Source of the DNA: Mucilaginibacter sp. CSA2-8R
GTDB taxonomy: Bacteria; Bacteroidota; Bacteroidia; Sphingobacteriales; Sphingobacteriaceae
Direction of reading: 5' to 3'
Length of the DNA: 64,000 nucleotides
NCBI RefSeq assembly: GCF_038806765.1
Contig: NZ_CP152389.1
Span: forward strand, 4,216,001 to 4,280,000
The translations under genes and the position numbers were made by a program. Positions 62,732 to 64,000 of this stretch are shown one piece after another. Below the pieces are notes generated by a model, which saw only the letters and a list, made by a program, of their open reading frames with translations, did not search any database and had not been told where the DNA came from. Numbering within the stretch: the stretch's first letter is position 1; every line of letters begins with the position of its first letter.

Positions 62732-63973
62732 ATGGTTAATAAAATCATTGCTTTTGTTTTCATATACTTTTTAGCTATTAATGGGCTGTTAGCGCAGGAT
62801 AGCGTTATGGTATCTACATTTAAACAAACGCAGATTGATACCGTTGGCCAAAAAGATTTGATTGATGTTTTTAAGGTATTTTTTAAGTCCAACAAAACAT
62901 CAACAAAGGTTAATACACAAGAAGGTAAAGTTTATTTTTCTTTTCTTCCTACTGCCTCTACTCTGCCTGATGGAGGTGGAAAGATGTTTATTACCTCTAC
63001 TACAGCTGGTTTTTATTTGGGCGACCAGCAAACTACCAATCTATCAAGCTTTACTTTCACCCCTTACTTTAACTTTAAAGGCCGTTTTGGCTTACCACTG
63101 CGCTCGAGCATATGGTTTAATAACAATCAATGGTATTTAGCGGGCGATACCCGGCTGATGGTTTACCCGCAAGACACCTGGGGATTGGGCGGTAATCAGC
63201 CTGAAGAAAGCCGTATGCGGGTAGATTACCGGTACATTAGGTTTTATCAAAGCTTGTACCGACGTATTAAATCATACCTTTTTGCCGGTATTGGTTACAA
63301 CCTTGATTATCATATGCGCATTAAAGGTAATTATGCTAATAACGACCTACAAGACGTATCGGGCTATGCTTTTGGTACCGACTATGGTCAAAACTCCTTA
63401 TCGTCTGGCATTACTTTCAATTTACTTTACGATACCCGTAATAATTCGATTAACCCTTTGCCTGGTTGCTACGCCAATTTAATTTATCGAATTAATACGC
63501 CGGTGTTAGGCAGTAACCGTACCTGGACATCTGTTTATGCGGATATGCGTAAGTATATTTCACTTAATCCAGGTAAACCGGCACAGCAAAATACCCTTGC
63601 ACTATGGACTTATTTTTGGAGTACTTTAGACCGTGGCGCACCTTACTTAAGCCTGCCCAGCGTGGGTTGGGATTTGTATAACCGCTCGGGCCGGGGCATG
63701 GAACAGAACCGCTACCGTGGACAAAGCCTCTGGTATACCGAAGCCGAATACCGGCGCAGTATTACCCGCAACGGCTTAATCGGGTTTGTGCTGTTTGCTA
63801 ATTTAACTTCGGTAAATGAACCCGATACCCGGCAGTTTAATTATTTTCATCCGGCGGGTGGCGGTGGTTTACGCATAAAAATCAATAAAGCATCCAACAC
63901 CAACATCGCTATTGATTATGGCTTTAGCAAGGGCTACTCATCTATCAGGCTTAACCTAGGTGAAGCATTTTAA
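62732..63973 (+). CDS. Omp85-like outer-membrane barrel protein (BamA/TamA C-terminal type)
   Basis: The 413-aa protein has a signal peptide (1-22, LLAQ) and a long series of amphipathic strands. The segments GITFNLLYDTRNNSINPLPGCYANLIYR and GQSLWYTEAEYRRSITRNGLIGFVLFANL correspond to the surface-antigen D15 barrel of Omp85 proteins; no POTRA domains are present. It ends LRLNLGEAF-like with an aromatic residue. A transport or assembly role is likely; the client is unknown. Confidence 0.82.
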   Translation: MVNKIIAFVFIYFLAINGLLAQDSVMVSTFKQTQIDTVGQKDLIDVFKVFFKSNKTSTKVNTQEGKVYFSFLPTASTLPDGGGKMFITSTTAGFYLGDQQTTNLSSFTFTPYFNFKGRFGLPLRSSIWFNNNQWYLAGDTRLMVYPQDTWGLGGNQPEESRMRVDYRYIRFYQSLYRRIKSYLFAGIGYNLDYHMRIKGNYANNDLQDVSGYAFGTDYGQNSLSSGITFNLLYDTRNNSINPLPGCYANLIYRINTPVLGSNRTWTSVYADMRKYISLNPGKPAQQNTLALWTYFWSTLDRGAPYLSLPSVGWDLYNRSGRGMEQNRYRGQSLWYTEAEYRRSITRNGLIGFVLFANLTSVNEPDTRQFNYFHPAGGGGLRIKINKASNTNIAIDYGFSKGYSSIRLNLGEAF

Positions 63974-64000
63974 ATTTCAACGTTATCTGTTAAAAAGGTA

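Overview
The window reads as chromosomal DNA of a Bacteroidota bacterium, most likely family Sphingobacteriaceae (Mucilaginibacter/Pedobacter-like). The evidence is a TonB-dependent receptor with a carboxypeptidase-regulatory N-terminal domain, a RagB/SusD remnant, Bacteroidota -7 promoter boxes (TAnnTTTG), 7TMR-DISM hybrid kinases, plant-polysaccharide glycosidases, and lipoproteins and outer-membrane barrels with typical signal peptides. I found no rRNA, tRNA, CRISPR array, prophage or intact insertion sequence.

Layout. 1-4.3 kb: iron acquisition (3' end of a PepSY/flavin reductase, an ApbE-like flavin transferase, a siderophore receptor whose promoter sits between two 19-bp palindromes). 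4.5-6.3 kb: a PAS histidine kinase divergent from a stand-alone receiver, with a perfect 18-bp inverted repeat between them. 6.4-10.9 kb: three uncharacterised genes, two overlapping by 38 bp. 11.1-12.4 kb: an SRAP/YedK protein with a partner of unknown function. 12.7-17.6 kb: an AraC regulator, a DUF3748 protein, a sialidase-like protein beside a broken susD remnant, and a YjdM protein. 17.8-22.2 kb: pfkA, an RRM RNA-binding protein, an ECF sigma operon with two membrane proteins, and an EamA transporter. 22.4-28.9 kb: a complete bacteriophytochrome photosensory core without kinase, followed 16 bp later by a 1619-aa CheB-CheR-PAS-histidine kinase. 29.2-37.9 kb: a four-gene pectin/rhamnogalacturonan-type operon (CBM9/PKD protein, beta-propeller, GH106-like, GH28) converging on a membrane hybrid kinase. 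38.2-49.1 kb: mostly housekeeping (aldo/keto reductase, amino-acid permease, luciferase-like oxidoreductase, GNAT, manA, icd, three small envelope or acidic proteins, dnaX). 49.3-52.6 kb: a tightly packed operon running CDF transporter, Nudix, bioA, ferritin-like protein. 52.7-64 kb: aspartate aminotransferase, two outer-membrane barrels, a GreA-like factor, GH51 and GH15 glycosidases, a nucleotidyltransferase/metallophosphoesterase pair, a glycine-zipper protein, NudK, and an Omp85-like barrel.

How the genes fit together. The cell appears to live on plant-derived glycans (GH28, GH106-like, GH51, GH15, sialidase-like) and to scavenge ferric siderophores. It invests heavily in signalling: three histidine kinases, a phytochrome, an ECF sigma factor and an AraC regulator. 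The observations I rate highest are the phytochrome/CheB-CheR-kinase pair, an A9 slippery tract in dnaX that would give a 387-residue gamma-like product, the palindrome-bracketed siderophore promoter, and the di-iron-like ferritin protein coupled to bioA.
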